Part shown: in pieces, positions 48,761 through 58,400 of the stretch
Layout: each line of letters opens with the position of its first letter
How positions within the stretch are numbered: the stretch's first letter is position 1
Origin: Bradyrhizobium sp. CSA207
Lineage (GTDB): Bacteria; Pseudomonadota; Alphaproteobacteria; Rhizobiales; Xanthobacteraceae
Direction: 5' to 3'
Assembly: GCF_029051685.1 (NCBI RefSeq)
Contig: NZ_JAACFT010000003.1
Location: 186,001-250,000, forward strand
Length of the DNA: 64,000 bases
Notes under the pieces: model-generated
Seen by the model: only the letters and a program-made list of their open reading frames with translations
Databases searched by the model: none
What the model was told of the DNA's origin: nothing
Position numbers and translations under genes: made by a program

Positions 48761-49120
48761 TTATCCAACCTCCTCGATCTTCACCTTGTCCGGATAGAAG
48801 GCGAGATGCCCGGAAATCTCCGCCATTGCGGGGAAGGGCGTCTCATAGGTCCAGATCGCGTTGTCGAGCGTCTTGCCGTCGGCTTTGATGCTGTAATAGC
48901 TCGCATCCCCCTTGTAGGGGCAATGCGTGACGCGGTCGGTGCGCTCGAGCAGCGCCATGTTGGCGTCTTCCCGCGGCACATATTGCACTGCCGGATATTT
49001 GGCCTCCTTTAGCGTCAGCGCCTTGGTGCTCTCGGCGATCACGATGTCGCCCGCCGTGACGCGGATACGCCGGGCGGTCGGGGTGATGGTGATGGGGTGG
49101 TCGGGCCCTGGAAGCTTCAT
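48761..49120 (-). CDS. DUF427 protein
   Basis: 119 aa. Small beta-barrel family: RRIRVTAGDIVIAESTKALTLKEAKYPAVQYVPREDANMALLERTDRVTHCPYKGDASYYSI, with HCPYKG typical of DUF427. Function unknown; ligand binding has been proposed for the fold. Divergent from bolA. Confidence 0.9.
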   Translation of the reverse strand: MKLPGPDHPITITPTARRIRVTAGDIVIAESTKALTLKEAKYPAVQYVPREDANMALLERTDRVTHCPYKGDASYYSIKADGKTLDNAIWTYETPFPAMAEISGHLAFYPDKVKIEEVG

Positions 49121-49318
49121 GACTTCACGCCTTTTTCGATCGATCTGCCGTGCGCGGCACTTTGTCGTGCCTTTATCCTGGTCGGATCACCGATATAGTG
49201 CCTCAAGGCGTGACGTAGAAGGCTGTTCACGCTAAGTTTGGCCCTGCCGGTCCCGGGGACCCCGGCAGCGATTCGACGCCGAGGCTGATTTGCAGCCGAG
49301 ATGAGGAGCAAGACCCGA

Positions 49319-49555
49319 ATGCCAATGGACGCCCACGATATCGAGGCGATGATCAAGGCAGCGATCCCCGATGCCGAGGTGACCATCCGTGACCTCGCCG
49401 GCGATGGCGACCACTATGCCGCGACCGTGATCTCGGAATCGTTCCGCGGCAAATCCCGCGTCCAGCAGCACCAGATCGTCTATCAGTCGCTGCGCGGCCA
49501 GATGGGCGGCGTGCTGCACGCGCTGGCACTGCAAACCGGGGTGCCAGGTACTTAA
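49319..49555 (+). CDS. bolA: BolA-family protein
   Basis: 78 aa. MPMDAHDIEAMIKAAIPDAEVTIRDLAGDGDHYAATVISESFRGKSRVQQHQIVYQSL is BolA-like, with the HQIVY segment of the family; no Cys ligand near the start. BolA proteins pair with monothiol glutaredoxins (CGFS) to bind [2Fe-2S] clusters. A CGFS glutaredoxin, grxD, lies 3.9 kb downstream, separated by LtrA and egtBD. ATG 49319, or 49325, with GGAG upstream. Confidence 0.9.
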   Translation: MPMDAHDIEAMIKAAIPDAEVTIRDLAGDGDHYAATVISESFRGKSRVQQHQIVYQSLRGQMGGVLHALALQTGVPGT

Positions 49556-49615
49556 GATTTGACGAGTACGTGATCTGACGAGCACCTGACCTGATCGCGA
49601 GAGCGGGGGACGACG

Positions 49616-50809
49616 ATGGCTGCGGATAATCCTCGCGGTGCGATGTTTCGCGTCGTCGTGCCGAACCAGCACAGCCGCGTCACCAACGCCGAGCTGTTCT
49701 TCGACCTCGTCTTCGTCTTCGCCATCACGCAAGTCTCCCATACGCTGCTGCACCACTTTACGCCGCTCGGCGCGGTACACGTCACGGTGCTGTTTCTGGC
49801 CGTGTGGTGGGTGTGGGTCTACACCGCGTGGGTCACCAACTGGCTCAATCCCGAGCTGACCCCGGTCCGCATCCTGCTGTTTCTGATGATGCTGGGCGGC
49901 CTCGTGCTGTCGACCACGATCCCGACGGCGTTCGAGGGGCGCGGCCTGTGGTTTGCGATTGCCTATGCGACCATGCAGGTTGGACGCACCGCGTTCTGGC
50001 TGTTCGCAACCCCGCGCCATCGGCAACAGGTCCGTCATAACGCCATTCGCATCCTGACGTGGCTCTCGATCTCTGCGGTGTTGTGGATTGCAGGCGGCTT
50101 TTTCGAGGGCGAAACGCGGCTATGGCTGTGGATCGCGGCGGTCACATGGGAGTACGTCTCACCGGCGGTGCGCTTCTGGGTCCCGAAGCTGGGGTTTTCG
50201 TCGATCGAGGCCTGGGCCGTCGAAGGCGGCCACATGGCGGAGCGCTGCTCCCTGTTCGTCATCATCGCGCTTGGCGAGGCCGTCGTCGTCAATGGCGCGA
50301 CCTTCGCCGAACTGGACTGGACGGCGGACAACATTCTCGCCTTCGTCTCGGCGCTGGTCGGCAGCATCGCGATGTGGTGGATCTACTTCCACAAGGGCGC
50401 GGAGGCCGGCGCTGAGCGGATCTCGAAGACCACCGAATCCGGCCGCCTGGCGCGGCTCGCCTATACCTATCTGCACATGCCGATCGTCGCGGGCATCATC
50501 CTGGCCGCGGTCTCGGATGAACTGGTGCTGAAGCACCCGAGCGGCCATTCCGACATCCGCACCATCATGAGCACGGTCGGCGGGCCGCTGGTATTCCTGA
50601 TCGGCACCATCCTGTTCAAGCACGCGATCCGCGGCTTCCTCCAGCTCTCGCACGGCATCGGCATCATCCTGCTTCTGGCGCTGAGCTGGTTTGCGGCCGA
50701 TCTCTCGCCGCTATGGCTGTCAGTCGTGACGACGGTGATCATGATCGTGGTCGCGGTGTGGGAGTCGGTGTCGCTGGGGTCGAAGCCGGAGCAGGCCGCC
50801 GAACACTGA
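49616..50809 (+). CDS. Low-temperature-requirement (LtrA) family membrane protein
   Basis: 397 aa with about ten TM segments. Opens NQHSRVTNAELFFDLVFVFAITQVSHTLLHHF; the FFDLVFVFAITQVS block is the LtrA signature, with ALGEAVVVNG in the middle. First found as needed for low-temperature growth in Listeria; biochemical role unknown. 60 bases after bolA on the same strand. Convergent with egtD. Confidence 0.88.
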   Translation: MAADNPRGAMFRVVVPNQHSRVTNAELFFDLVFVFAITQVSHTLLHHFTPLGAVHVTVLFLAVWWVWVYTAWVTNWLNPELTPVRILLFLMMLGGLVLSTTIPTAFEGRGLWFAIAYATMQVGRTAFWLFATPRHRQQVRHNAIRILTWLSISAVLWIAGGFFEGETRLWLWIAAVTWEYVSPAVRFWVPKLGFSSIEAWAVEGGHMAERCSLFVIIALGEAVVVNGATFAELDWTADNILAFVSALVGSIAMWWIYFHKGAEAGAERISKTTESGRLARLAYTYLHMPIVAGIILAAVSDELVLKHPSGHSDIRTIMSTVGGPLVFLIGTILFKHAIRGFLQLSHGIGIILLLALSWFAADLSPLWLSVVTTVIMIVVAVWESVSLGSKPEQAAEH

Positions 50810-50862
50810 ACCGCCGGCCCCGTGGCTGGCGGAAATTTGTTCAGCGACATGCGCCGGAGCGC

Positions 50863-51834
50863 TTACTCCGCAGCCTCCAGCGCGTGCACCGAAAACATCT
50901 TCGCAGAATCCGTCCAGGTCTCGCGCACGCGCCAGCCGGCTCCTTGCGCCAGCGCAGCAAAACGCTCGAGGCTGTATTTGTAGCTGTTCTCGGTATGGAT
51001 GCTCTCACCCGCCCGGAATGAGAAGCTCGTGCCGAGCATGCGCACGGTCTGGCTCTTCTTGCTGATCAGATGCATCTCTATTCGATGCCGCTCGCGGTTA
51101 TAGATCGCGCGATGGGCGAAGGCGGAGAGGTCGAAATTGCCGCCGAGCTCGCGGTTGATGCGCACCAGCACATTGAGGTTGAAGCGCGCGGTGATACCGG
51201 CGGCGTCGTTGTAGGCGTCGTGCAGCACGCGCTCCTCTTTCTCCAGGTCGGCGCCGATGATCATCTGCGCGCCCCGGCCGAGAATCGTGCGGGCGCTCTT
51301 CAGGAAGGCCTGGGCCTCCTGCGGCTCGAAATTGCCGATGGTCGAGCCGGGGAAGAAGCCGACCTTCGGCATCGAGGCGACCGCCTTGGGCAACTCGAAC
51401 GGCGTGGTGAAATCGGCTGCCACCGGATGAATGCCGAGCGAGAGGAAGTCCCGCTTCAGGCCGTTCGCCTGGGCCTTTAGGAAATCGCCGGAGATGTCCA
51501 CGGGCACATAGGCTGCGAACTTGCAGTGGTTGAGCAGCAGACGAACCTTTGTCGTGGCGCCGGCGCCGAACTCGACCAGCGCTGCATGCTCCGGAATGAT
51601 CTTCGTGATCTCGCTGCCGCGCTCCCTCAGGATCGCAAGCTCCGTGCGCGTCGGATAATATTCGGGCAGGCGCGTGATCGCCTCGAACAATTCCGATCCG
51701 GTCGCGTCGTAGAAATATTTCGGCGACAGCTTTTTCGGCTGCCGCGACAAATCCTCGATGGCTTCGCGGGCAAATGCGGTCGTTTGCTCGTCGGGAAGAT
51801 GGGCCTCGGCCAATGCGCTGCCATGCACATTCAT
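50863..51834 (-). CDS. egtD: L-histidine N-alpha-methyltransferase (EgtD)
   Basis: 323 aa from ATG 51834, AGGAG upstream. SAM-dependent enzyme that trimethylates histidine to hercynine in ergothioneine synthesis. LVEFGAGATTKVRLLL is the SAM-binding loop, PKYFYDATGSELFEAITRLPEYYPTRTE the substrate segment and GFFPGSTIGNFEPQEA a family marker. Second gene of the egtB-egtD pair, 50 bases after egtB. Confidence 0.93.
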   Translation of the reverse strand: MNVHGSALAEAHLPDEQTTAFAREAIEDLSRQPKKLSPKYFYDATGSELFEAITRLPEYYPTRTELAILRERGSEITKIIPEHAALVEFGAGATTKVRLLLNHCKFAAYVPVDISGDFLKAQANGLKRDFLSLGIHPVAADFTTPFELPKAVASMPKVGFFPGSTIGNFEPQEAQAFLKSARTILGRGAQMIIGADLEKEERVLHDAYNDAAGITARFNLNVLVRINRELGGNFDLSAFAHRAIYNRERHRIEMHLISKKSQTVRMLGTSFSFRAGESIHTENSYKYSLERFAALAQGAGWRVRETWTDSAKMFSVHALEAAE

Positions 51835-51884
51835 GATACTCTCCTGAACGCGCTGTCCGGCGCGCGGTTGTCGTCGGATGAGAA

Positions 51885-53132
51885 TTAGTCGTAATCGGCA
51901 AGCCGCAATCCCGTGAATTGCCAACGATGATGCGGATAGAAGAAGTTGCGATAGGTGACGCGGCTGTGACCGTCAGGCGTTGCCAGCGAGGAGCCGCGCA
52001 GCACCAGTTGGTTGATCATGAACTTGCCGTTGTACTCGCCGAGCGCGCCTTCGATGGCGCGGTAACCGGGGTAGGGTGAGTAGGAGGAGCGCGTCCATTG
52101 CCAGACGATGCCGAAAGCGTCGTTCAGCGCGCCCGCGCGTGCGGCGACCTCCCATTCCATCTCGGTCGGCAAATGCTTGCCGGCCCAGCGCGCGAAGGCG
52201 TCGGCTTCGTAATAGCTGACGTGGCAGACGGGCGCCTCGGGATCGACCGGCTTGAGGCCGGCGAGCGTCATGACATGCCAGGCGCCATCGACCTTGCGCC
52301 AATGCCCCGGAGCCTCCCAGCCTTCGCTGTTCACGGCAGCAAAACCGTCCATCAGCCACAGCGTTGCGGTCCGATAGCCGTCGTCACGCATGAACGCGAG
52401 CCATTCGCCATTGCTGACGAGATTGCGCGAGATCCTGACCGGGCCAACCAGGGCGCGATGTGCCGGCTTCTCGTTGTCAAAATGGAAGCTGTCGTCGACA
52501 TGGCCGACGGTATGGATGCCTTCGTTCAGCGTCAGCCATTCCTCGCCGGTGCGCGTCGACGCCGGGAAACGCCACGCCGGATCGTAGGCCGGCGGGATCG
52601 GGTTCTGGGCGAAGGCGTGCAGGATGTCGGTGAACATCAATTCTTGGTGTTGCTGTTCGTGGTTGAGCCCGACCTCGACCAACGGCGCGACGGCCTGAAG
52701 CGTGTCCTCGCCCGCCTCGCGGAAGAATTTCATGACGGCCGAGTCCACATGCTTGCGATAGGCGCCGACCTGATCGGCGCTTGGCCGCGTGATGTCGCCG
52801 CGGCGATGCCGGGCGTGACGGGGGCCTGCGCTGACGTAATAGGAATTGAACAGGAACGCGAAATCGGGATGGAAGGGCCGGTAGCCCGGACAGTGCTCGC
52901 CGAGCACGAATTGCTCCCAGAACCAGGTGGTGTGAGCGCGGTGCCATTTCGTCGGGCTCGCGTCTGGCATCGACTGAATCTGCTGGTCCTCGGGCGATAG
53001 CGGCGCAGCCCGGCGTTCGGTCTCGTTGCGGACGGTGAGAAAAGCATCCTCCAAGGACCGGGCGAGGCTGCCCGGGGCGGACACCTCTGACGAAAGCGCG
53101 GGGGCGGCCGTGGCGGAGGCTTGTTTCGTCAC
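51885..53132 (-). CDS. egtB: Hercynine oxygenase (EgtB)
   Basis: 415 aa from GTG 53132, six bases after GGAG; no ATG fits, and a start at 53189 adds 19 residues. Non-heme iron enzyme joining a thiol (cysteine or gamma-glutamylcysteine) to hercynine by sulfoxide formation. N-terminal DinB-like domain with iron ligands in NHEQQHQELMFTDIL; C-terminal FGE-sulfatase domain (HVSYYEADAFARWAGKHLPTEMEWEVAARAG, then VLRGSSLATP). First gene of an egtB-egtD operon. The C-S lyase EgtE is not in the window. Confidence 0.93.
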   Translation of the reverse strand: MTKQASATAAPALSSEVSAPGSLARSLEDAFLTVRNETERRAAPLSPEDQQIQSMPDASPTKWHRAHTTWFWEQFVLGEHCPGYRPFHPDFAFLFNSYYVSAGPRHARHRRGDITRPSADQVGAYRKHVDSAVMKFFREAGEDTLQAVAPLVEVGLNHEQQHQELMFTDILHAFAQNPIPPAYDPAWRFPASTRTGEEWLTLNEGIHTVGHVDDSFHFDNEKPAHRALVGPVRISRNLVSNGEWLAFMRDDGYRTATLWLMDGFAAVNSEGWEAPGHWRKVDGAWHVMTLAGLKPVDPEAPVCHVSYYEADAFARWAGKHLPTEMEWEVAARAGALNDAFGIVWQWTRSSYSPYPGYRAIEGALGEYNGKFMINQLVLRGSSLATPDGHSRVTYRNFFYPHHRWQFTGLRLADYD

Positions 53133-53424
53133 GTTTTTCTCCAGACAGGACAAGAGAACGTTGTTGGCATTGCCGGGTTCCAAAACCAAGGTTCGTCCTA
53201 GATAGGGGCTCCGTTACGGTATGAAAGTCCTCCTCGGCAATGATATTAGCGTCATCAGCCCATGCCGCCGGCCGGGCTTCGGATCGGCCGTCCGAGCCCC
53301 GTCGCCGCCATTTTACTTTGGATGCACAACGGTTTGGGCTACATATATGGGCAGGTATCGGGTTAAATCGGCTGAGCCGGCCCGAGTTGAATCGTTGAGG
53401 GCTCCGCCCCGGAAGGACATGGAT

Positions 53425-53757
53425 ATGAGCATAGAGGAATTCATCGGCAACGAAGTTAAGTCGAACGACGTGGTTCTGTTCATGAAGGGCACGCCGCAAT
53501 TTCCGCAGTGCGGTTTCTCCGGCCAGGTCGTCCAGATCCTCGACCATCTCGGCGTCGGCTATAAGGGCCTCAACGTCCTCGAATCGGCCGAACTGCGCAA
53601 CGGCATCAAGACCTTCTCGAACTGGCCGACGATTCCTCAGCTCTACGTAAAGGGCGAGTTCGTCGGTGGCTGCGACATCATCCGCGAGATGTTCCAGGCC
53701 GGCGAATTGCAGCAGCTCTTCTCCGAGAAGGGCGTTGCGGTCAACGCTGCGGCCTGA
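53425..53757 (+). CDS. grxD: Monothiol glutaredoxin (CGFS type)
   Basis: 110 aa. MSIEEFIGNEVKSNDVVLFMKGTPQFPQCGFSGQ with the CGFS active site at Cys29 and WPTIPQLYVKGEFVGGCDI, the glutathione-binding part. It carries and transfers [2Fe-2S] clusters, often with BolA. ATG 53425 is preferred over 53419 for ribosome-site spacing (GGAAGGA). The next gene starts 3 bases after its stop. Confidence 0.95.
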   Translation: MSIEEFIGNEVKSNDVVLFMKGTPQFPQCGFSGQVVQILDHLGVGYKGLNVLESAELRNGIKTFSNWPTIPQLYVKGEFVGGCDIIREMFQAGELQQLFSEKGVAVNAAA

Positions 53758-53760
53758 CGC

Positions 53761-54315
53761 TTGACCACGCTGACGCGCCGGATCGGCGGCGCCCAGCTCG
53801 AGGTCATCGTTGCTGACATCACCACGCTCGGCGTTGACGCCATCGTCAACGCGGCCGACACGTCGCTCCTTGGCGGGGGCGGCGTGGATGGCGCCATCCA
53901 TCGGGCGGCCGGGCCCGAACTGATCGCCGAGTGCCGCATGCTCCACGGCTGCAAAACCGGCGACGCCAAGATCACCAAAGGCTATCGGCTCAAGGCCGCG
54001 CATGTGATCCACACTGTCGGGCCGGTCTGGAATGGCGGCACGCTCGGCGAGGACGATCTGCTCGCCTGCTGCTATCGCCGCTCGATCGAACTGTGCCGGA
54101 AGCACGAGCTGACCTCGGTGGCATTCCCCGCGATTTCGACCGGCGTTTTTCGCTTCCCCGCGGACAGGGCCGCCGATATTGCCGTCCGCACGACCATCGA
54201 AACGCTGCCGGCCGCACCATCCGTCACCCGCGTGATTTTCTGCTGCTTCTCGGAGCCGAGCGCCGACCTCCACATCGAGGCGCTTGTGCGGCACGCCGGC
54301 CCTTGTGCCGACTAA
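53761..54315 (+). CDS. Macrodomain protein (O-acetyl-ADP-ribose deacetylase type)
   Basis: 184 aa from TTG 53761, 3 bases after grxD. MacroD-type motifs [30 protein letters not shown] and [13 protein letters not shown] are clear, with the GGGGVDGAI phosphate loop. Removes ADP-ribose from proteins or hydrolyses O-acetyl-ADP-ribose. The TTG start is inferred from the lack of an upstream start and its place next to grxD; no earlier start fits. Translationally coupled to grxD. Confidence 0.85.
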   Translation: MTTLTRRIGGAQLEVIVADITTLGVDAIVNAADTSLLGGGGVDGAIHRAAGPELIAECRMLHGCKTGDAKITKGYRLKAAHVIHTVGPVWNGGTLGEDDLLACCYRRSIELCRKHELTSVAFPAISTGVFRFPADRAADIAVRTTIETLPAAPSVTRVIFCCFSEPSADLHIEALVRHAGPCAD

Positions 54316-54358
54316 CGCGGTCAGTACACTCCGCCGGACCGTGTTCCGGGGAGGGGCT

Positions 54359-55645
54359 ATGATTTCACATTTTGGACGGCGCGCGTTCGTCTGCGGTGCA
54401 CTCGTGTCGCTCGGTGCGATCTCGCTGGCGCGCGCGGAGGGGACCTACGAGATCCCCGCAGGCGCGCATTTCAACCAGGACAAGCTCGCCAAGGTCAGCG
54501 AGTTCTTCAAGAACGAGGTTGCGACCGGCAAGATCGCCGGTGCAACCGTGCTGATCAAGCAGCACGGCAAGCCGGTCTACCGCGAAGCCTTCGGCGTGCA
54601 GGACGTGGTCAGCAAGGCGCCGATTACGGACAAAACCATTTTCCGCCTGTTCTCGATGAGCAAGGCGATCACTTCCGTCGTCTCGGTGCAGTTGATCGAG
54701 GACGGCAAGATCAAGCTCGACGATCCCGTCTCGAAATACATTCCGTCCTTCGCCAATGTGAAGGTTGGCGTCGAGAAGAAGGCTGAGGACGGCACCAAGT
54801 CGCTCGAGCTCGTGCCCCCGAACCGGCCGATGACGGTGCATGACTTGATGACGCACACTTCTGGCGTCACCTATGGCTTCTATGGCGCCAGCCTGGTCCG
54901 CAAGGCCTATCGCGACGCCAACATCTATGCCGGCGATTTTGACCTCGCCGAGTTTGCCGAGCGAATCGCAAAACTGCCGCTGCACAACCAGCCGGGCGCG
55001 CTGTGGCAATACGGCCACTCCACCGACATCCTGGCGCGGGTCATGGAGGTTGCCGCCGGCAAGCCGCTGCTGGAGATCGAGCGGGAGAAACTGCTTGGCC
55101 CGCTCGGCATGGTCGACACCGGCTTCTTCGTCACCGATCCCGAGAAGCAGAAGCTGCTGGCGCAGCCAGTGCCGAACGACAGTGATTTTCGGGTCGGTCG
55201 CATCAACGATCCAACCGTCGTCAAGAAAATCCAGTTCGCGAGCGGCGGCATGGTTACGACCATGGCAGACTATGAGCGATTTGCGCAGATGCTGCTCAAC
55301 GGCGGCAGCCTCGACGGCAAGATCATCCTCAAGCCCGAGACGTTCAAGCTGATGGCGTCCGATCAGATCGGTCCTAGCTCCGGCGTCGATCGCGATTATT
55401 TCTACTTCCCGGGCGACGGTTTCGGCTTCGGTCTGGGCCTTGCGGTCCGCACCGATCCCGGCAATGCCAAGCCTCCGCCGCCCGGCGATCTCGGCGAATT
55501 GAAATGGGACGGCGCCTCCGGCTGCTATTTCGTGATCGACCCCAAGCAGGACATGTTCTTCGTCCTGCTGGAGCAGACGCCGACCGAACGCCAGCGCGTG
55601 CAGCGGACATTGAAGCAGTTGGTTTATGAAGCCATGGAGAATTGA
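54359..55645 (+). CDS. Serine hydrolase of the beta-lactamase/class C esterase family
   Basis: 428 aa from ATG 54359 with GAGGGG upstream. Signal-like N-terminus (ISHFGRRAFVCGALVSLGAISLARA). SxxK motif SMSK in IFRLFSMSKAITSVVSV, second motif YGH in LWQYGHSTD, and WDGASGCYFVIDP as the third segment. These enzymes are mostly esterases or D-amino peptidases. Directly followed by a paralogue. Confidence 0.88.
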   Translation: MISHFGRRAFVCGALVSLGAISLARAEGTYEIPAGAHFNQDKLAKVSEFFKNEVATGKIAGATVLIKQHGKPVYREAFGVQDVVSKAPITDKTIFRLFSMSKAITSVVSVQLIEDGKIKLDDPVSKYIPSFANVKVGVEKKAEDGTKSLELVPPNRPMTVHDLMTHTSGVTYGFYGASLVRKAYRDANIYAGDFDLAEFAERIAKLPLHNQPGALWQYGHSTDILARVMEVAAGKPLLEIEREKLLGPLGMVDTGFFVTDPEKQKLLAQPVPNDSDFRVGRINDPTVVKKIQFASGGMVTTMADYERFAQMLLNGGSLDGKIILKPETFKLMASDQIGPSSGVDRDYFYFPGDGFGFGLGLAVRTDPGNAKPPPPGDLGELKWDGASGCYFVIDPKQDMFFVLLEQTPTERQRVQRTLKQLVYEAMEN

Positions 55646-55646
55646 C

Positions 55647-56909
55647 ATGCGCGGGCGCCGCGCGCTGATCGCGGCGCTCGTTCTCCTGTTCGGTACAATC
55701 GGTGCGCACGCAGGCGCCGAGGGGCGTGTCGCCCACATTTTTTCGCCCGAGGGACTGACAAAAATCTCCGACTACATCAGGAACGAGATCGCGACCGGCA
55801 AGATTCCCGGTGCCATCCTGCTGCTCCAGCAGCACGGCAAGCCGGTCTATTACGAGAATTTCGGGGTCCGCGATGTCGCGACCGAGATTTCGATGAGCGC
55901 GGACACGATCTTCCGGCTCTATTCGATGTCGAAGCCGATCACCTCCGTCATGGCGATGATGCTGGTCGAGGAAGGCAAGCTCGCGCTCGACGATCCCGTC
56001 TCGAAATTCATTCCTGCTTTTGCCGGCATGAAAGTCGGCGTCGAAAAGAAGGCCGAGGGCGGCAAGGTCGCGCTGGCGCTGGAGCCGCTCGATCGTCCAG
56101 TCACGATCAAGGACCTGCTGCGGCAGACCTCCGGACTGCCTTACGGCTATTACGGGGGCGGCATGGTGCGCGAGCTTTATGCTGATGCCAACCTCTTCAA
56201 CAGCGATCTGGCCAACGCCGATTTTGCCGCCAAGATCGCCACGCTGCCGTTGGTCGAGCAGCCGGGCACGGTGTGGGACTACGGCTTTTCCACCGATGTA
56301 CTCGGCCGCGTCGTCGAGGTGATCTCTGGAAAGACGCTGCTCCAGTTCGAAAAGGAGCGGCTGCTTGATCCGCTCGGCATGACCGAGACGGCGTTCTATG
56401 TCGCCGATCCCGCAAAATTTCCCCGCATTGCCGAGCCGATGCCGGACGATCGCAACATCAATGCGACAACGCAGGTTCGCGATATCAGGCGGCCGGCGAT
56501 ATGGGAGTCGGGCGGCGCCGGCATGGTCGGAACGGTCGGCGATTATGCCCGCTTCGCCCAGATGCTGCTCAATGGGGGGATCTACGAAGGCCGGCGTTAT
56601 CTCAAGCCCGAGACCATTGCGCTGATGGCGTCAGATCATATCGGGCCCGAGACCAGGATCGCGCGCGATCAGAACTATTATCCGGGCGGGAGCTCCGGCT
56701 TCGGCCTCGGCTTTGCCGTGCGCACCTCGGTGCCGCCGGGCACCTCATGGCCGCTCGGCGAGTATCGCTGGGACGGCGTCGGCGGCACCTTCTTCTTCAT
56801 CGATCCCGAGGACGATCTGTTCGGGATCTTCATGGTGCAGACCCCGACGCAGCGCGGCCGGATTCAACTGGCGCTGAAGACGCTGATCTATCAGGCGATG
56901 GGGCGGTGA
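55647..56909 (+). CDS. Serine hydrolase of the beta-lactamase family (tandem paralogue)
   Basis: 420 aa from ATG 55647, GGAG upstream. Same plan as the preceding gene: signal peptide, SMSK in IFRLYSMSKPITSVMAM, YGF in VWDYGFSTD and WDGVGGTFFFIDP. The two proteins share many stretches (DDPVSK, GVEKKAEGG, LMASDxIGP), so they arose by tandem duplication. Probably periplasmic; substrate unknown. Confidence 0.88.
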   Translation: MRGRRALIAALVLLFGTIGAHAGAEGRVAHIFSPEGLTKISDYIRNEIATGKIPGAILLLQQHGKPVYYENFGVRDVATEISMSADTIFRLYSMSKPITSVMAMMLVEEGKLALDDPVSKFIPAFAGMKVGVEKKAEGGKVALALEPLDRPVTIKDLLRQTSGLPYGYYGGGMVRELYADANLFNSDLANADFAAKIATLPLVEQPGTVWDYGFSTDVLGRVVEVISGKTLLQFEKERLLDPLGMTETAFYVADPAKFPRIAEPMPDDRNINATTQVRDIRRPAIWESGGAGMVGTVGDYARFAQMLLNGGIYEGRRYLKPETIALMASDHIGPETRIARDQNYYPGGSSGFGLGFAVRTSVPPGTSWPLGEYRWDGVGGTFFFIDPEDDLFGIFMVQTPTQRGRIQLALKTLIYQAMGR

Positions 56910-56930
56910 GCTCGACGGTTACGCCGCTTT

Positions 56931-57016
56931 CGTAGCCCGGATGAAGCGAAGCAAAATCCGGGAATCCATCCGCCCGGCGACAATCCCGGATTGTGCTACG
57001 CTCCATCCGGGCTACG
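56931..57016. repeat. Palindromic repeat, CGTAGCCCGG family
   Basis: CGTAGCCCGGATGAAGCGAAGCAAAATCCGGG and the complementary CCCGGATTGTGCTACGCTCCATCCGGGCTACG. Separates the convergent hydrolase and threonine aldolase genes. Confidence 0.75.
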
Positions 57017-57020
57017 GGAC

Positions 57021-58103
57021 TCAGGCCCCGCGCACGATCTCGCGGATGTGGCCGATCGTCTCCTCGATCTGGCTCGCCGTGACGTCGAGATGCGTGCAGG
57101 CGCGGATGCGGCCATCCATCATCGCGAGCGTCACGCCGCGCTGACGGAGTGCCGCCACCATCTTGTCGCCGGGAATGCCGGCGCCATCGGGCTTGAAGAA
57201 CACGAGATTGGTCTCGGGCTCCTGCACCTCCACGCCCGCGATCTGCGACAGCCCGCGCGCCAGGGCGCGCGCGTTGGCGTGGTCGTCGGCGAGACGGTCG
57301 ACGTGGTGATCGAGCGCGTAGATGCAGGCGGCCGCGCAGATGCCGGCCTGCCGCATCGAGCCGCCGAGGCGTTGCTTCCACTGCCAGACCGCGTCGATGA
57401 ACGCGCGCGATCCCGCGAGCACGCCGCCGATCGGTGCGCCGAGGCCCTTCGAGAAGTCGATCCACGCCGAATCCCAGCCCGCGGTCATGTCGCGCGGAGA
57501 GATGCCGGTTGCCACCGTGGCGTTCAGCAGGCGCGCGCCGTCCATGTGGGTGACGAGGCCGTGTTGCTTCGCGATCGCGACGATCTCGTCCAGCGCGGCC
57601 TTCTTCCAGATCGTGCCGCCGCCGATATTGGCGGTCTGCTCGACGCTGACGACCGTCTGCGGCGGCTGGTAGCGGGTGCGTGGGTGCAGCGCCTTGCGCA
57701 GGGTTTCCGGCGTGAACTGGCCGTCGGGTCCCTTCAATTGCGTGACCTGGAAGCCGCCGACCGCGGCATGCGCGCCGCCCTCGCGCGCGATGATGTGCGC
57801 GCTCTCATGGGCGAGGATCTCGTCGCCGGGACGGCAATGCACCAGCGTAGCCGTGACGTTGCACATCGTGCCGGACGGCATGTACACGGCGGCCTCCTTG
57901 CCGAGCAGATCCGCAACGCGCGCGCACAGCGCGTTCACGGTCGGATCGTCGCCGACCTGCTCGTCGCCGACCTCGGCGCGCGCCATTGCCTCGCGCATCG
58001 CCGGCGTCGGCTTCGTCTGCGTGTCCGAGAGCAAATTGATGCGCACGGGCGGCGCCTTGGGATCGACGGGGGGAGGGGTGTAGAGCATGGCTGGTCTCGT
58101 CAT
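57021..58103 (-). CDS. ltaE: Threonine aldolase-like PLP enzyme
   Basis: 360 aa. Fold-type I PLP enzyme: INLLSDTQTKPTPAMREAMARAEVGDEQVGDDPTVNALCARVADLLGKEAAVYMPSGTMCN is characteristic of L-threonine aldolase. The PLP lysine is in WIDFSKGLGAPIGGVLAGS, and HMDGARLLNA holds the cofactor-binding Asp. It cleaves threonine/allo-threonine to glycine and acetaldehyde. The ATG at 58103 directly follows the toxin gene's TAG (TAGATG); an ATG at 58088 would drop five residues. Confidence 0.9.
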   Translation of the reverse strand: MTRPAMLYTPPPVDPKAPPVRINLLSDTQTKPTPAMREAMARAEVGDEQVGDDPTVNALCARVADLLGKEAAVYMPSGTMCNVTATLVHCRPGDEILAHESAHIIAREGGAHAAVGGFQVTQLKGPDGQFTPETLRKALHPRTRYQPPQTVVSVEQTANIGGGTIWKKAALDEIVAIAKQHGLVTHMDGARLLNATVATGISPRDMTAGWDSAWIDFSKGLGAPIGGVLAGSRAFIDAVWQWKQRLGGSMRQAGICAAACIYALDHHVDRLADDHANARALARGLSQIAGVEVQEPETNLVFFKPDGAGIPGDKMVAALRQRGVTLAMMDGRIRACTHLDVTASQIEETIGHIREIVRGA

Positions 58104-58400
58104 CTAGTCGAACAATTGCGGTCTGATGTCTTGCGCGCCGTGAACAATGGCGCGAATTTCGACGTGGTCGGATTGCACGGTGTAGAAGATCAAATGAGAT
58201 TGGAAGCGAAATCGTCGATAGCCAACCGCCAGCTCATCCACTTGCTGTCCGATAAGGGGAAAGTCGGCGAGAAGTCCGAACGAACGGATTAGGCCGGCGT
58301 AGTAAGCCTCAGCCTGATATTTGCCGAATTGGCTCTCGGTGAAGTCGTAAATGTCGATCAGATCGGCTCGGGTGCGCTCCGATAGCCGGTACTCAGCCAT
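58104..58400 (-). CDS. ParE/RelE-family toxin
   Basis: 98 aa. EYRLSERTRADLIDIYDFTESQFGKYQAEAYYAGLIRSFGLLADFP is a standard ParE beginning, followed by GYRRFRFQSHLIFYTVQSDHVEIRAIVHGAQDI, whose R and HG-type end is typical. It would inhibit gyrase. ATG 58400 lies inside the antitoxin reading frame (8-base overlap), the usual arrangement. Confidence 0.88.
   Translation of the reverse strand: MAEYRLSERTRADLIDIYDFTESQFGKYQAEAYYAGLIRSFGLLADFPLIGQQVDELAVGYRRFRFQSHLIFYTVQSDHVEIRAIVHGAQDIRPQLFD

Noticed and set aside
53221..53424. Extended N-terminus for GrxD
   Set aside because: The family starts at MSIEEF, where a ribosome site is present; the added residues are not conserved in character.
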